DNA of 64,000 nucleotides from Pseudoxanthomonas japonensis (lineage in GTDB: Bacteria; Pseudomonadota; Gammaproteobacteria; Xanthomonadales; Xanthomonadaceae): the NCBI RefSeq assembly GCF_010093445.1, contig NZ_PDWW01000018.1, positions 27,812 through 91,811 on the forward strand, written 5' to 3'. The position numbers and the translations under genes are program-made. A model generated the notes under the pieces. It did no database searches. It was not told where the DNA came from and was given only the letters and a program-made list of their open reading frames with translations. Below, piece after piece: positions 46,384-55,666 of this stretch. The number at the start of each line of letters is the position of its first letter. Within the stretch, counting starts at the first letter, position 1.

Positions 46384-47559
46384 TCAGACGATTTCGACCG
46401 CGATCGCAGTGGCTTCGCCGCCACCGATGCACAGGGTGGCGACGCCGCGCTTGGCGCCCCGCACGCGCAAGGCGTTGATCAGGGTGACCACCAGGCGTGC
46501 GCCGGACGCACCGATCGGATGGCCCAGCGCGCAGGCACCGCCGTTGACGTTGACCTTGGCGTGCGGGATGCCGAGTTCCTTGATCGGCGCCATCGCCACG
46601 ACCGCGAACGCCTCGTTGACTTCGAACAGGTCCACCTGGTCCACCGTCCAGCCGACCTGCTTGAGCAGCTTGTCGATGGCGGCGACCGGCGCGGTGGTGA
46701 ACCATTCCGGTGCCTGCGAATAGGTGGCGTGGCCCACGATCTTCGCCAGCGGCTGCAGGCCGCGCTTGGCCGCTTCGTCGGCGCTCAGCAGCACCGTGGC
46801 GGCGGCGCCGTCGGAGATGCTGGACGAACTGGCAGCGGTGACGCTGCCGTCCTTCTTGAAGGCGGGCTTCAACGTCGGGATCTTGGCGATGTCGGACTTG
46901 CCGGGCTGTTCGTCGGTGGCGACCTCGACCTCACCCTTGCGGCTGGCGACCTTCACCGGAACGATCTCGTCATTGAACGCGCCCGAGGCCTGCGCGGCCT
47001 GCGCACGGGTGACGGATTCGATCGCGTAGGCGTCCTGCTCCTCGCGGGTGAAGCCGAACTTGGCCACGGTGGCCTCTGCGAACACGCCCATCGGCTGGCC
47101 GTCGTAGGGGCTGGTCAGGCCGTCCCATGCCATGTGGTCGACCGCCTGGAAGTTGCCGTAGCGGTTGCCGGTGCGCGAGTTGGGAATCATGTGCGGGGCG
47201 TTGCTCATGGACTCCATGCCGCCCGCGACGACGATGCTGGCCGACCCTGCCTTGATCAGGTCGTGGCCGAGCATGATCGCCTTCATGCCCGAACCGCACA
47301 CCTTGTTGATCGTGGTGGCACCGGCCGCGTCCGGGATGCCGGCAGCACGCGACGCCTGGCGGGCGGGCGCCTGGCCAAGGTTGGCCGGCAGCACGCAGCC
47401 CATGATGACCTCGGACACGTCGGCGGCGGGAATGCCGGACTGCTCCAGCGCAGCGGCGATGGCGGCGGCGCCCAGCGTCGGGGTGGGGACGCCGGTGAAC
47501 TGGCCAAGGAACGAGCCGATGGCGGTGCGCTTGGCGGCGGCGATGACGATGTCGGACAT
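46384..47559 (-). CDS. Acetyl-CoA acetyltransferase (thiolase)
   Basis: A 391-residue thiolase. The nucleophile Cys is in NKVCGSGMKAIML, the second active Cys is in LCIGGGEATA, and NGGACALGHPIGASGAR is the conserved His/Gly loop. Length and pattern match biosynthetic/degradative acetoacetyl-CoA thiolases (AtoB/PhbA type). It can split acetoacetyl-CoA from leucine or fatty-acid breakdown. It stands alone between the lipoproteins and a divergent membrane protein. Confidence 0.93.
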   Translation of the reverse strand: MSDIVIAAAKRTAIGSFLGQFTGVPTPTLGAAAIAAALEQSGIPAADVSEVIMGCVLPANLGQAPARQASRAAGIPDAAGATTINKVCGSGMKAIMLGHDLIKAGSASIVVAGGMESMSNAPHMIPNSRTGNRYGNFQAVDHMAWDGLTSPYDGQPMGVFAEATVAKFGFTREEQDAYAIESVTRAQAAQASGAFNDEIVPVKVASRKGEVEVATDEQPGKSDIAKIPTLKPAFKKDGSVTAASSSSISDGAAATVLLSADEAAKRGLQPLAKIVGHATYSQAPEWFTTAPVAAIDKLLKQVGWTVDQVDLFEVNEAFAVVAMAPIKELGIPHAKVNVNGGACALGHPIGASGARLVVTLINALRVRGAKRGVATLCIGGGEATAIAVEIV

Positions 47560-47686
47560 GGGGGCTTCCCGCGTGGAGTGAGATCCCGATTATCCCGCTC
47601 CGGCCCGACGACGGGCAAATCGGCCGTTGGTACAGGGCCGGACGTCCTCCTGCACCGGGCGTATGCTGGCCGCCAGGGGAGGGAGC

Positions 47687-48460
47687 ATGACGGAAGGACC
47701 ATCGACAGAACCGGCTGCACGGCCCTTCGTCGTGCCGTGCGCGGACCTCGACGCCGGCGCGCCGTGGCGCTGGTTGCGCGCCGGTTGGCGCGATGTGCGG
47801 CGCGCACCCGGGCTGACCCTGTTGTTCGGCGTGGTGATCGTGCTGGTCAGCCTGGGCATCTCCTGGCTGGCCTACCTGCTGGGGCGGTTCGCGTTGCTGG
47901 CGACGCTGCTGTCGGGGTTCGTCTTCGTGGCGCCGCTGCTCTGCGTGGGCCTGTACTGCGTCAGCCGGGCGCTGGAACGCGGGCGCACGCCGCGGCTGCG
48001 GGACTCGTTCGTGCTGGCGAAGCGCGTGCTGGGCCAGGCGGGGGTGTATGCACTGGGGCAGGGCGTGATCATCCTGCTCTGGTCGCGCGCCGGCATGATG
48101 GTCAGCGCGTTCTTTCCGTTCGACGGCAGCGACCCGACGGCCTTCTGGGAGTTCCTGGCGCTGGGCTCGGCGGTAGGCGCGGTGTTCGCGGCGCTTACGT
48201 TCGCCGTCACCGCCTTCTCGCTGCCGATGATCGCCGACCGCGACGTGGACATGGTCACGGCTGCCGTCTCGAGCGTGCACGCAGTGATGCGCAACAAGCG
48301 CGTGATGGTCCTCTGGGGCCTGGTGCTGGTGACGCTGACGGCGATCGGATTCGCCACCGCGCTGCTGGGCCTGGGCCTCCTCATGCCCTGGCTGGCGTAC
48401 GCCAGCTGGCACGGCTACCGGGAGACGCTGGACGCGTCCGCCTGGGCTGCAATGGAGTAG
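47687..48460 (+). CDS. DUF2189-family inner-membrane protein
   Basis: A 257-residue protein with about six hydrophobic helices. The start WRWLRAGWRDVRRAPGLTLL and segments FVAPLLCVGLYCVSRALERG and FSLPMIADRDVDMVTA match the DUF2189 family. No transport or enzyme motif is known. ATG 47687 follows an AGGGGAGGG ribosome site. It is divergent from the thiolase. Confidence 0.82.
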   Translation: MTEGPSTEPAARPFVVPCADLDAGAPWRWLRAGWRDVRRAPGLTLLFGVVIVLVSLGISWLAYLLGRFALLATLLSGFVFVAPLLCVGLYCVSRALERGRTPRLRDSFVLAKRVLGQAGVYALGQGVIILLWSRAGMMVSAFFPFDGSDPTAFWEFLALGSAVGAVFAALTFAVTAFSLPMIADRDVDMVTAAVSSVHAVMRNKRVMVLWGLVLVTLTAIGFATALLGLGLLMPWLAYASWHGYRETLDASAWAAME

Positions 48461-48523
48461 GCCACGGGGTAAAGTCGGTCCGGGCGGTGCAGGGGTGCAC
48501 CGCCACCATCAGGGAGAACGGGG

Positions 48524-51412
48524 ATGAAGGGATCGCACGACGGCATGGCCGCCCGCGCACGCGCGGCAGGCCTGGGGATGCTCGCACTGGTACTGGCCGC
48601 GTGCGGGGGCGGTGGCGGAGGCTCGGCGGTACGGCCGGATCCGCCGCCACCGACGGGCGTGGGGTTTACGCCGAACGTGGTCATCGATGCGTCGTTGACC
48701 CAGGTGAATCCGCCCTCCGTGCCGACGCAGGCGCCCCCCGTCAGCCTGCCCGAGTACAGCCAGCACCTGCAGCTGATCGGAGCGGCCCGTTCGCTGGGGG
48801 CAGGGTTGACCGGACAGGGCGTGACCATCGGTTTCGTCGACACCGGCGTGAATCGCAACCACCCCGCATTGAGCGGGCGGGTCAACGCCAACTTCGTCAA
48901 CGTCAATCCCGCGACCAACAACACCAGCGTCGACGACGTGGTGGGCCATGGCACCGTGGTCGCGCAGATCGCTGCGGGGCGCGGCATCGGCAACTGGGGC
49001 GGCGGTGTGGCGCCCGGCGCGACCATCGTCTCCTCGCGCATCATCAATGACACCCGCCCCGACGACGACGGCACCGGAGAGGGCAACGAGATCCGTGCCG
49101 GCCAGGGTTACGGCGATTTCTTCCGCAGCATCAACAGTCAGTTGGCCGGTGCGGGCGCGCGGATCATCAACAACTCGTGGGGCGGGCTGTACTGGAACGA
49201 CGCGGCGCTGACGACCGAGCTGGCATCGGCCTACCGCGACTTCGTCATCGGCCGCGGCGGTCTGATCGTGTTCGCCAACGGCAATGCCGGCGACATCCCC
49301 GCGCTGCGCGCCGACCCGTCCGACAACGCCGCGCTGCCCAGCCTGTCTGCGGCGGCGGCCGACCTGGAACGGGGTTGGCTGACGGTAGCGGCACTGGATC
49401 CGGACAATCCCACCCGCCTGACCGACTACTCGCAGGCCTGCGGCATCGCGATGAACTACTGCCTGGCCGCGCCGGGCAACGTCGTCTTCATCGATCCCGC
49501 CGCACGCACGGGCGATACCAGCTACAGCCTCTATCTGGGGGGCGGTACTTCCTATGCGGCGCCGCAGGTGTCGGGCGCGGCGGCCGTGGTGTGGTCGGCA
49601 TTCCCGTACTTCAACAACGATCTGGTGAGACAGACGCTGCTGGGCACCGCGCGCGACATCGGCGCGACCGGCGTGGACGCCGAGTTCGGCTGGGGCGTGC
49701 TGGATGTGGGCCGCGCCGCGAACGGCCCCGCGCAGTTCGCGTGGGGCGACGTCACCGTGTCGTTCACCGGCACGTCCGTCTGGCGCAACGCCATTTCGGG
49801 TCCCGGCGGGCTGATCAAGCAGGGGGCCGGTACGCTGATCCTGGCCGACCGTGCGTTTTACACCGGCGACACGCGGGTGGAAGCAGGCAGCCTGTACCTG
49901 GTCAACGGCAACGGCTTCTCCAATATCCATGTCAGCCAGGGCGCCACGGTCTGGTCGGGCGGCTATGCCTCGTCGGTCAACAACAACGGCACCTATCTGG
50001 TCGCGGCCAACAACACAGTCGGCGCCTACCGCTTCGCGCAGGGCCCGACCGGCAACCTCGGCGTGTGGCTGGGGAATCCGTTCATTGCCTCGATCGAGGC
50101 ACGCCTGGATGGCCAGATCAGCGTGCTGGGCGTGAAAAGCGGCTACATCACGTCGGCCCGTGAGGTACTGCTGAATTCGTCGCAGATCATCGGCCGCTTC
50201 AGCAGCCTGAAGGCGGCACCAAGCGTGTTCCTGGAGGCTGCACTCGCCTACGACACGAACAACGTCTATCTGGACATCAAGCGCATCGACGTGTCGCGTG
50301 CGATCGCGGGTATGTCGCTGCCCAAGTCCGCGCAGGCGGCTGCCGTGAGGATGGAGGCGGCCATGTCGGCCGTCGACGGGCAGTTGGCGGGGCAGGCCGT
50401 TACGGGCATCGGGCAGGGCTTTATCGATGGCGCAGGGGATTTCCAGCGCGCAGGGAGTGTCACGGAAGCCGACGCCTCGCTGCGCAGCCTGTCCGGCGAC
50501 CTGCATGCGGTCGCGGACGCGATGACCTACGACGTGATCGGCGCCGGTCGCCGTGCGTTGGGCGCGCGGGCGGAAGCGCGCGCATCGGGTCTAGTTCCCG
50601 GCCTGGACTGGTACCAGTCGCTGGGCGCACCGGGGCAAGGCGCGCTCGGCGTGGCGCGTTACCAGGCCGATGGCTGGCTGCTGGGCAGTGACGGGCAGCT
50701 GGGTCGGCAGGGCTTTGCCGGCATGGCGTTCGGCGAGGCACGCGCCAGCGGTGGTGCGCAGACGGGCCGGGACCGCGGCCGCGACCGCCAGACCCAGGCG
50801 CTCGCCTATGCCGGCACCGACTGGAACGGCACGCATGTGATCGGCCTGCTCGGTGCGGGACGGTTCGACCGTCAGATCGATCGCGGCCTGCTGGTCGGCG
50901 GCAAGATGCAGGGCGTGGCGACTGGCTATGCCGGTCGCTATTTCACCGCGAGCGTGGAGACCGGTCACCGTATCGGGGGCTCCCAGGCGTGGGTGTCGCC
51001 GTATGCCGGCATGGAGTTCACCCGCCTGCAGCGCGATGGCTTTACGGAACTGGGCGCGGACGGCTTCGGCCTGACCACGCGCGACAGCCGCACCGACCGA
51101 CTGCAGGCGCTGGCCGGCGCGCGTGCATACCGTGGCTGGGAAACCTCGGCGCTGGGCGCCGTGTCGCTGCAGGCGTACGCCGAGTGGCAGCGAACGCTGG
51201 ACGGACGCGGCCTCGACGTGGACGCCAGTTTCGTCGGCGTCGACAGCTGGGCGCCGCTGGCGCTGGCGGAACGCACCAGCACGCACCTGGGTGTCGCGCT
51301 GGAAGTGTCGCCCTGGCGGAAGGCGATGCTGTCCTTCGGTTACGACCTGCGCAACGGCAGCGACGAGCGCAGCGACAGGCAGTGGTCGTCGCGGTTGCGC
51401 ATAGGGTTCTGA
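48524..51412 (+). CDS. Subtilisin-type autotransporter serine protease with lipobox
   Basis: A 962-residue secreted S8 protease. The catalytic triad is D106 (GFVDTGVNRNHP), H142 (GHGTVVA) and S343 (GGGTSYAAPQ). A passenger-associated repeat (GGLIKQGAGTLILADR) and beta-helix follow, and the last ~270 residues form an autotransporter barrel ending in the usual terminal Phe (SRLRIGF). The N-terminus has a lipobox-like LVLAAC followed by a Gly run, so the passenger may be lipidated. It is expected at the outer membrane or released. Single gene, ATG 48524 with GGGAGA upstream. Confidence 0.92.
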   Translation: MKGSHDGMAARARAAGLGMLALVLAACGGGGGGSAVRPDPPPPTGVGFTPNVVIDASLTQVNPPSVPTQAPPVSLPEYSQHLQLIGAARSLGAGLTGQGVTIGFVDTGVNRNHPALSGRVNANFVNVNPATNNTSVDDVVGHGTVVAQIAAGRGIGNWGGGVAPGATIVSSRIINDTRPDDDGTGEGNEIRAGQGYGDFFRSINSQLAGAGARIINNSWGGLYWNDAALTTELASAYRDFVIGRGGLIVFANGNAGDIPALRADPSDNAALPSLSAAAADLERGWLTVAALDPDNPTRLTDYSQACGIAMNYCLAAPGNVVFIDPAARTGDTSYSLYLGGGTSYAAPQVSGAAAVVWSAFPYFNNDLVRQTLLGTARDIGATGVDAEFGWGVLDVGRAANGPAQFAWGDVTVSFTGTSVWRNAISGPGGLIKQGAGTLILADRAFYTGDTRVEAGSLYLVNGNGFSNIHVSQGATVWSGGYASSVNNNGTYLVAANNTVGAYRFAQGPTGNLGVWLGNPFIASIEARLDGQISVLGVKSGYITSAREVLLNSSQIIGRFSSLKAAPSVFLEAALAYDTNNVYLDIKRIDVSRAIAGMSLPKSAQAAAVRMEAAMSAVDGQLAGQAVTGIGQGFIDGAGDFQRAGSVTEADASLRSLSGDLHAVADAMTYDVIGAGRRALGARAEARASGLVPGLDWYQSLGAPGQGALGVARYQADGWLLGSDGQLGRQGFAGMAFGEARASGGAQTGRDRGRDRQTQALAYAGTDWNGTHVIGLLGAGRFDRQIDRGLLVGGKMQGVATGYAGRYFTASVETGHRIGGSQAWVSPYAGMEFTRLQRDGFTELGADGFGLTTRDSRTDRLQALAGARAYRGWETSALGAVSLQAYAEWQRTLDGRGLDVDASFVGVDSWAPLALAERTSTHLGVALEVSPWRKAMLSFGYDLRNGSDERSDRQWSSRLRIGF

Positions 51413-51417
51413 CGTAG

Positions 51418-51478
51418 GGCGGGCTCAAGCCCGCCGTCCTGATGGATGGACGTACGAGGTGGTGGGCCGGGGCCCACC
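51418..51478. repeat. Two short REP-like hairpins after the autotransporter
   Basis: GGCGGGCT/AGCCCGCC arms (51418-51425, 51428-51435) start right after the stop codon. GGTGGGCC/GGCCCACC arms follow (51461-51468, 51471-51478). The first matches the repeats at 62828-63554 and the second the one at 22262. They separate two convergent genes. Confidence 0.7.
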
Positions 51479-51491
51479 GACGCCGCGCGGA

Positions 51492-52664
51492 TCAACCCCG
51501 CCCGTCGAACAGTTCCCGGCCGATCAGCATCCGGCGGATCTCGTTGGTGCCGGCACCGATGGCGTAGAGCTTGGCGTCGCGCAGCAAGCGACCGGCCGGA
51601 TACTCGTTGATGTAGCCGTTGCCGCCCAGCGACTGGATGGCTTCCAGCGTGACCTGCACCGCGGCTTCCGACGCATGCAGCAGGCAGCCGGCGGCGGCGG
51701 CGCGCGAGCCTTGGCCTTCGTCGAAGCCACGCGCCACTTGGTAGGCGAAGGCGCGGCTGGACTGCAGCGCGGTGTACATGTCGGCCAGCTTGCCCTGCAT
51801 CAGGCCGAACGTGCCGATGGCCGCATCGAACTGCTTGCGCTCACGCACGTAGGGGAGGGTGATGTCGAGCGCCGCCTGCATCAGGCCGATCGGGCCGCCG
51901 CTCAGCACCAGGCGCTCGGTGTTCAGGCCGCTCATCAGCACGCGCACGCCCTGGTTCACGTCGCCCAGCACGTTTTCCTGCGGGATCTCGCAGTTCTCGA
52001 ACACCAGTTCGCAGGTGTTGCTGCCGCGCATGCCCAGCTTGTCCAGCTTCTGCGCGGTGGAGAAGCCCTTCATGCCGCGCTCGACGATGAAGGCGGTCAT
52101 GCACTTGCTGCCCGCGTCCTTGCCGGCGGTACGCATGTAGACCAGCAGCACGTCGGCTTCCGGGCCGTTGGTGATCCACATCTTGTTGCCGTTGGCGACC
52201 CATACGCCGTCGCGCAACTCGGCGCGGCAGCTCATCGAGCCGACCACGTCCGAACCGGCGCCCGGTTCGCTCATCGCCAGCGCACCCTTCCACTCGCCGC
52301 TGCACAGCTTCGGCAGGTACGTCGCGCGCTGCGCGGCGTTGCCGTTGAGGTAGAGGTTGGAGACGCACAGGTTGGAGTGCGCGCCGTAGCTCAGGCCGAC
52401 CGAGCCCGAAGCGCGCGAGATCTCTTCCATCGCGACCAGGTGGGCCAGGTAGCCCATGCCGCTGCCGCCGAACTCGGGGTCGACGGTGATGCCGAGCAGG
52501 CCCAGTTCGCCCAGCTTGGGCCACAGGTCCTGCGGGAACGCATTGTCGTGGTCGATCTGCGCCGCCCGCGGCGCAATCTCGGTCTGCGCGAACCGCTGCA
52601 CGGCCTCGCGCAGCGCATCCAATTCTTCGCCCAGCGGAAACCCGCTGACGGTATCCGGTCGCAT
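51492..52664 (-). CDS. Isovaleryl-CoA dehydrogenase
   Basis: A 390-residue FAD acyl-CoA dehydrogenase converting isovaleryl-CoA to 3-methylcrotonyl-CoA in leucine breakdown. Signatures are [34 protein letters not shown] and the C-terminal [13 protein letters not shown] and [16 protein letters not shown]. The pattern (early [14 protein letters not shown]) is that of isovaleryl-CoA rather than short-chain acyl-CoA enzymes. A very strong ribosome site (GAGGAGGGAGGA) precedes ATG 52664. It lies downstream of a leucine-type dehydrogenase on the same strand. Confidence 0.92.
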   Translation of the reverse strand: MRPDTVSGFPLGEELDALREAVQRFAQTEIAPRAAQIDHDNAFPQDLWPKLGELGLLGITVDPEFGGSGMGYLAHLVAMEEISRASGSVGLSYGAHSNLCVSNLYLNGNAAQRATYLPKLCSGEWKGALAMSEPGAGSDVVGSMSCRAELRDGVWVANGNKMWITNGPEADVLLVYMRTAGKDAGSKCMTAFIVERGMKGFSTAQKLDKLGMRGSNTCELVFENCEIPQENVLGDVNQGVRVLMSGLNTERLVLSGGPIGLMQAALDITLPYVRERKQFDAAIGTFGLMQGKLADMYTALQSSRAFAYQVARGFDEGQGSRAAAAGCLLHASEAAVQVTLEAIQSLGGNGYINEYPAGRLLRDAKLYAIGAGTNEIRRMLIGRELFDGRG

Positions 52665-52716
52665 TCGGTCCTCCCTCCTCCGCGGCCCAACTTCCAGGTT
52701 GATGAAACGTCCTGCG

Positions 52717-53817
52717 TCAGTGTTCGCCGCGCAGGTGCCCCATGAAGCGCGGGGCGGTGCGGCCCAGCGGCAGCTTCAGCTTGCCGATCGCGGCCATGCG
52801 CGCCTCGGCGATGCGGTCGGCGGCGTACTGCGGCGCGATGTTGTCCTTCTCCGCCAGGTCGAAGATCTTGCCGACGGTGTGGTAGATGGTCCGCATCATG
52901 CGCATGGCGCGTTCGCGGTTGTAGCCGTCGATCTCCAGCGACACGTTCATCACGCCGCCCGCGTTCACCGCGTAGTCCGGCGCGTACAGGATGCCGCGCT
53001 TGGCCGCTTCCACGCCGGTGACGTGCGACATCTGGTTGTTGGCGGTGCCGCAGATGACCTTGGCCTTCAGGCGGGGCAGGGTCTGTTCGTTGATCGCGTA
53101 CTCCAGCGCACACGGGCTGAACACGTCGACCGGCAGGTCGTAGATCTCGTCCGGCTTGACCGCCTCGGCGCCGTATTCCTCCACCGCGTGCTCGACCAGC
53201 GCCGGGTTGAGGTCGGTGACGAACAGCTTGGCGCCGCGTTCCTTCAGCAGCTTCACGTACTCCATGCCGATGTGGCCCAGGCCCTGCACGGCGATGCTGT
53301 ACTTGCCGATCTCCTCGTTGCCGAACTTGCGGTTCAGCGTGGCCATCAGGCCCTGCAGCGCACCGTAGGCGGTGAACGGGGCCGGATCGCCGGAACCGCC
53401 ATGCACCTGGTGCACGCCGACCACGTATTCGGTCTCGCGGTAGACGTTTTCCATGTCGTTGACGTCGGTGCCGACGTCCTCGGCGGTGATGTAGCGGCCG
53501 CCCAGCGAGTCGACGTAACGGCCGAAGCTGCGGAACAGCACCTCGGTCTTGTCGGCGCTGCTGTCGCCGATGATCACCGCCTTGCCGCCGCCGACGTTCA
53601 GGCCGGCCAGCGCGTTCTTGTAGGTCATCGTGCGGCTCAGGCGCAGCGCGTCGGTCAGCGCCAGCGCGCTGTCGGCGTAGGGGCGCATGCGCACGCCGCC
53701 CAGCGCGGGGCCCAGCACGGTGCTGTGGATGGCGATGATGGCCTTCAGCCCGGCGTCCGGGTTGTGGCAGAAGACGACCTGTTCGTGGCCGGAGGTGTCG
53801 AGGGTTTCGAAGATCAT
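52717..53817 (-). CDS. Glu/Leu/Phe/Val dehydrogenase family, probable leucine dehydrogenase
   Basis: A 366-residue NAD-dependent amino acid dehydrogenase. The two active-site Lys are K67 ([12 protein letters not shown]) and K79 (GGGKAV), and the Rossmann motif is [13 protein letters not shown]. Length and motifs match leucine/valine dehydrogenases rather than the longer GDH. It sits upstream of isovaleryl-CoA dehydrogenase (53-bp gap), so deamination of leucine to 2-ketoisocaproate is the expected role. Confidence 0.88.
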   Translation of the reverse strand: MIFETLDTSGHEQVVFCHNPDAGLKAIIAIHSTVLGPALGGVRMRPYADSALALTDALRLSRTMTYKNALAGLNVGGGKAVIIGDSSADKTEVLFRSFGRYVDSLGGRYITAEDVGTDVNDMENVYRETEYVVGVHQVHGGSGDPAPFTAYGALQGLMATLNRKFGNEEIGKYSIAVQGLGHIGMEYVKLLKERGAKLFVTDLNPALVEHAVEEYGAEAVKPDEIYDLPVDVFSPCALEYAINEQTLPRLKAKVICGTANNQMSHVTGVEAAKRGILYAPDYAVNAGGVMNVSLEIDGYNRERAMRMMRTIYHTVGKIFDLAEKDNIAPQYAADRIAEARMAAIGKLKLPLGRTAPRFMGHLRGEH

Positions 53818-54009
53818 GGGTGGGCTCCGGTGCGCGGGTGGGGACCGGCGCGGGCTTGCCTGTTCGTGGGCTAACGGGTGGTCAGAAAAGAAAAAAGCGA
53901 CGTTTCCGGATCAGCCCGTGCTCGTCGCAGGGCGCCAGTCTAATCCAAGTCGCCGGATGGCGAGATGACACCCCGTACCCTCGACGGATGACCAGCGGCC
54001 TATTGCTGC

Positions 54010-54029
54010 AATAGAACGACCGTGCTATT
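54010..54029 (+). promoter_or_regulatory. Palindromic operator upstream of the TetR gene
   Basis: AATAGAACGACCGTGCTATT is a 20-bp dyad with 8 of 10 arm bases paired. It lies 11 bases before the chosen TetR start, where the repressor would be expected to bind. A related sequence occurs at 54704-54723. Confidence 0.6.
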
Positions 54030-54039
54030 TCTCTGGCCC

Positions 54040-54660
54040 ATGACCCCGCAAGCCGCCACCCACAAAGGCAACGCCACCCGCGAGATGATCGTCGCGCGGG
54101 CCTACGACATCGCCGCCAGGCACGGCCTGGAAGGCCTGTCGATCGGCGAGCTGGCCACCGCGGCCGGCATGTCCAAGAGCGGCGTGTTCGCCCATTTCGG
54201 CTCGCGCGAGGACCTGCAGCTGACCGTGCTGGAGTGGACCGCCGAGCGTTACGCGCGTGCGGTGATCGTGCCGGCGGTCGGGCTGCCGCGCGGCCTGCCG
54301 CGCCTGCGCGCGATCATGGAGAACTGGTTCCGCTGGGTCTGCGACAACCCCGACGGCTGCCTGATCCTCGCCGCCGCCCACGAATACGACGCCCGCCCGG
54401 GCCTGCTGCACGACCGCATCGTCGACTGGCTGCGCCAACTGCGCGTGCAGCTGATGAAGGCGATCGGCATGTGCGTGGAGACCGGCGAACTGGCGCGCGA
54501 GACCGATCCCGTCCTGCTGGCGTTCGAATTGTTCGCCATCGCCCAGGGCCTGCACGACGCCCGTCTCTACGACGCCGACCAGGCGCCGTTGCTTGCCCGC
54601 CGTTCGCTGGACCGCCTGTTGGCGTCCTACGGCGCCCCCGCTGTTTCCACCCCCGCCTGA
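54040..54660 (+). CDS. TetR-family transcriptional regulator
   Basis: A 206-residue regulator with an N-terminal helix-turn-helix (MIVARAYDIAARHGLEGLSI, AAGMSKSGVFAHFGSREDL) and a helical ligand domain. I chose ATG 54040 because an upstream GTG at 54022 lies inside the palindromic operator. The next gene is an alpha/beta hydrolase 20 bases away, its likely target. The ligand is unknown. Confidence 0.88.
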   Translation: MTPQAATHKGNATREMIVARAYDIAARHGLEGLSIGELATAAGMSKSGVFAHFGSREDLQLTVLEWTAERYARAVIVPAVGLPRGLPRLRAIMENWFRWVCDNPDGCLILAAAHEYDARPGLLHDRIVDWLRQLRVQLMKAIGMCVETGELARETDPVLLAFELFAIAQGLHDARLYDADQAPLLARRSLDRLLASYGAPAVSTPA

Positions 54661-54679
54661 TTCCCCCGAGGTCTCCCCC

Positions 54680-55609
54680 ATGGCCGCTGTCTCTGCGCCC
54701 CGGAATAGCACGACCGTTCGCAAATCATGGATGCTGTCGCTGCTCAACGCCCGCTTCGCCGTCGGCAGCTGGCTCGCGCCGCGCAGCACGCTGGCAAGCG
54801 CCTTCCACCTGTTCTGCACGCCCATGCCGGGTGCCCGCACCCGTGCCCGACAGGCCGAGACCGGCGGTGCCCGGATCGGCGAACTCGCCTTCGGCCGCGA
54901 ACGCCTCGCCACCTACACCTGGGGCGACCCTCAGCGACAGCCGACGGTGTTGCTGGTGCATGGCTGGTCGAGCTTCGGCCTGCGCTTCCTGCCATGGGTG
55001 GAACCGCTGCGTCGTGCCGGCTACGCGGTGGCGACGTTCGACCAGCCCGCGCATGGCCGCAGCAGCGGACGCCGCGCGACCCTGCCGATGTTCGCCGAGG
55101 CCGCCCGCCGCGTCGCCGACAGTCTCGGTCCGTTGGCGGCCATCGTCGGCCACTCGCTGGGTGGGGCCGCTGCAGCGATTGCGATGGCGAACGGCCTGCA
55201 GGCCGAGCGCGTGATCCTGCTCGCACCCGCGGCCGATCCCTTCGACGCCGCGCGTCGTTTCGGCGGCATGGTCGGGCTGGCGCAGTTCCTCAGTCGGCGC
55301 CTGTTCGACGAATACCAGGAGCTCACCGCGCACGACATCCGCGACCTGCATGCGCAGGCCACCGCGCCGCGGATCGCGCGGCCGGGGTTGATCGTGCACG
55401 ACCTGGAAGACACCGATGTGCCGTGGTGCGAAGGCGAGCGTTACGCGCGCTACTGGCCGCAGGCCACGCTGCTCAGCACCACCGGCCTGGGCCATCACCG
55501 CGTGACCATCGCGCCGGAAACGCTGGATGCGTCGCTGCGCTTCCTGCGTGGCGAAGCCGTCGGCCAGCGCGTCGTCTCGACACGCGAGCTTCCGTTCGGC
55601 CTGGCATAG
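54680..55609 (+). CDS. Alpha/beta hydrolase
   Basis: A 309-residue alpha/beta hydrolase with HGWSSFGLRFLPW (oxyanion), the nucleophile elbow VGHSLGGAA, an Asp in HDLEDTDVPW and the catalytic His in GLGHHRVTI. It is probably an esterase or thioesterase-like enzyme. The start ATG 54680 is 19 bases after the TetR stop. An alternative in-frame ATG at 54731 lies just after an operator-like sequence (54704-54723) and would remove 17 residues. Confidence 0.85.
   Translation: MAAVSAPRNSTTVRKSWMLSLLNARFAVGSWLAPRSTLASAFHLFCTPMPGARTRARQAETGGARIGELAFGRERLATYTWGDPQRQPTVLLVHGWSSFGLRFLPWVEPLRRAGYAVATFDQPAHGRSSGRRATLPMFAEAARRVADSLGPLAAIVGHSLGGAAAAIAMANGLQAERVILLAPAADPFDAARRFGGMVGLAQFLSRRLFDEYQELTAHDIRDLHAQATAPRIARPGLIVHDLEDTDVPWCEGERYARYWPQATLLSTTGLGHHRVTIAPETLDASLRFLRGEAVGQRVVSTRELPFGLA
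54704..54723 (+). promoter_or_regulatory. Second operator-like sequence at the 5' end of the hydrolase gene
   Basis: AATAGCACGACCGTTCGCAA matches 13 of the first 14 bases of the operator at 54010-54029 and keeps the central ACGACCGT, but its right arm is weak. It falls within the first codons of the annotated hydrolase, so it may be a repressor site for the hydrolase promoter or a roadblock. Confidence 0.45.
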
Positions 55610-55666
55610 GGCAGAGGGTGGATGGACGCTTGATAGACTCGACGCCCCTCCGCTTATCCGGTCGCC

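Noticed and set aside
42985..49050. A 6-kb open frame on the plus strand, opposite mccB, the lipoproteins and the thiolase
   Set aside because: It is antisense to well-supported genes, has low-complexity content such as long Gly/Ser and His/Arg runs, and reflects the high GC3 of the opposite strand. No domain is seen.
54022..54039. GTG at 54022 as the TetR start
   Set aside because: It lies within the palindromic operator and adds six residues without similarity; ATG 54040 is more likely.
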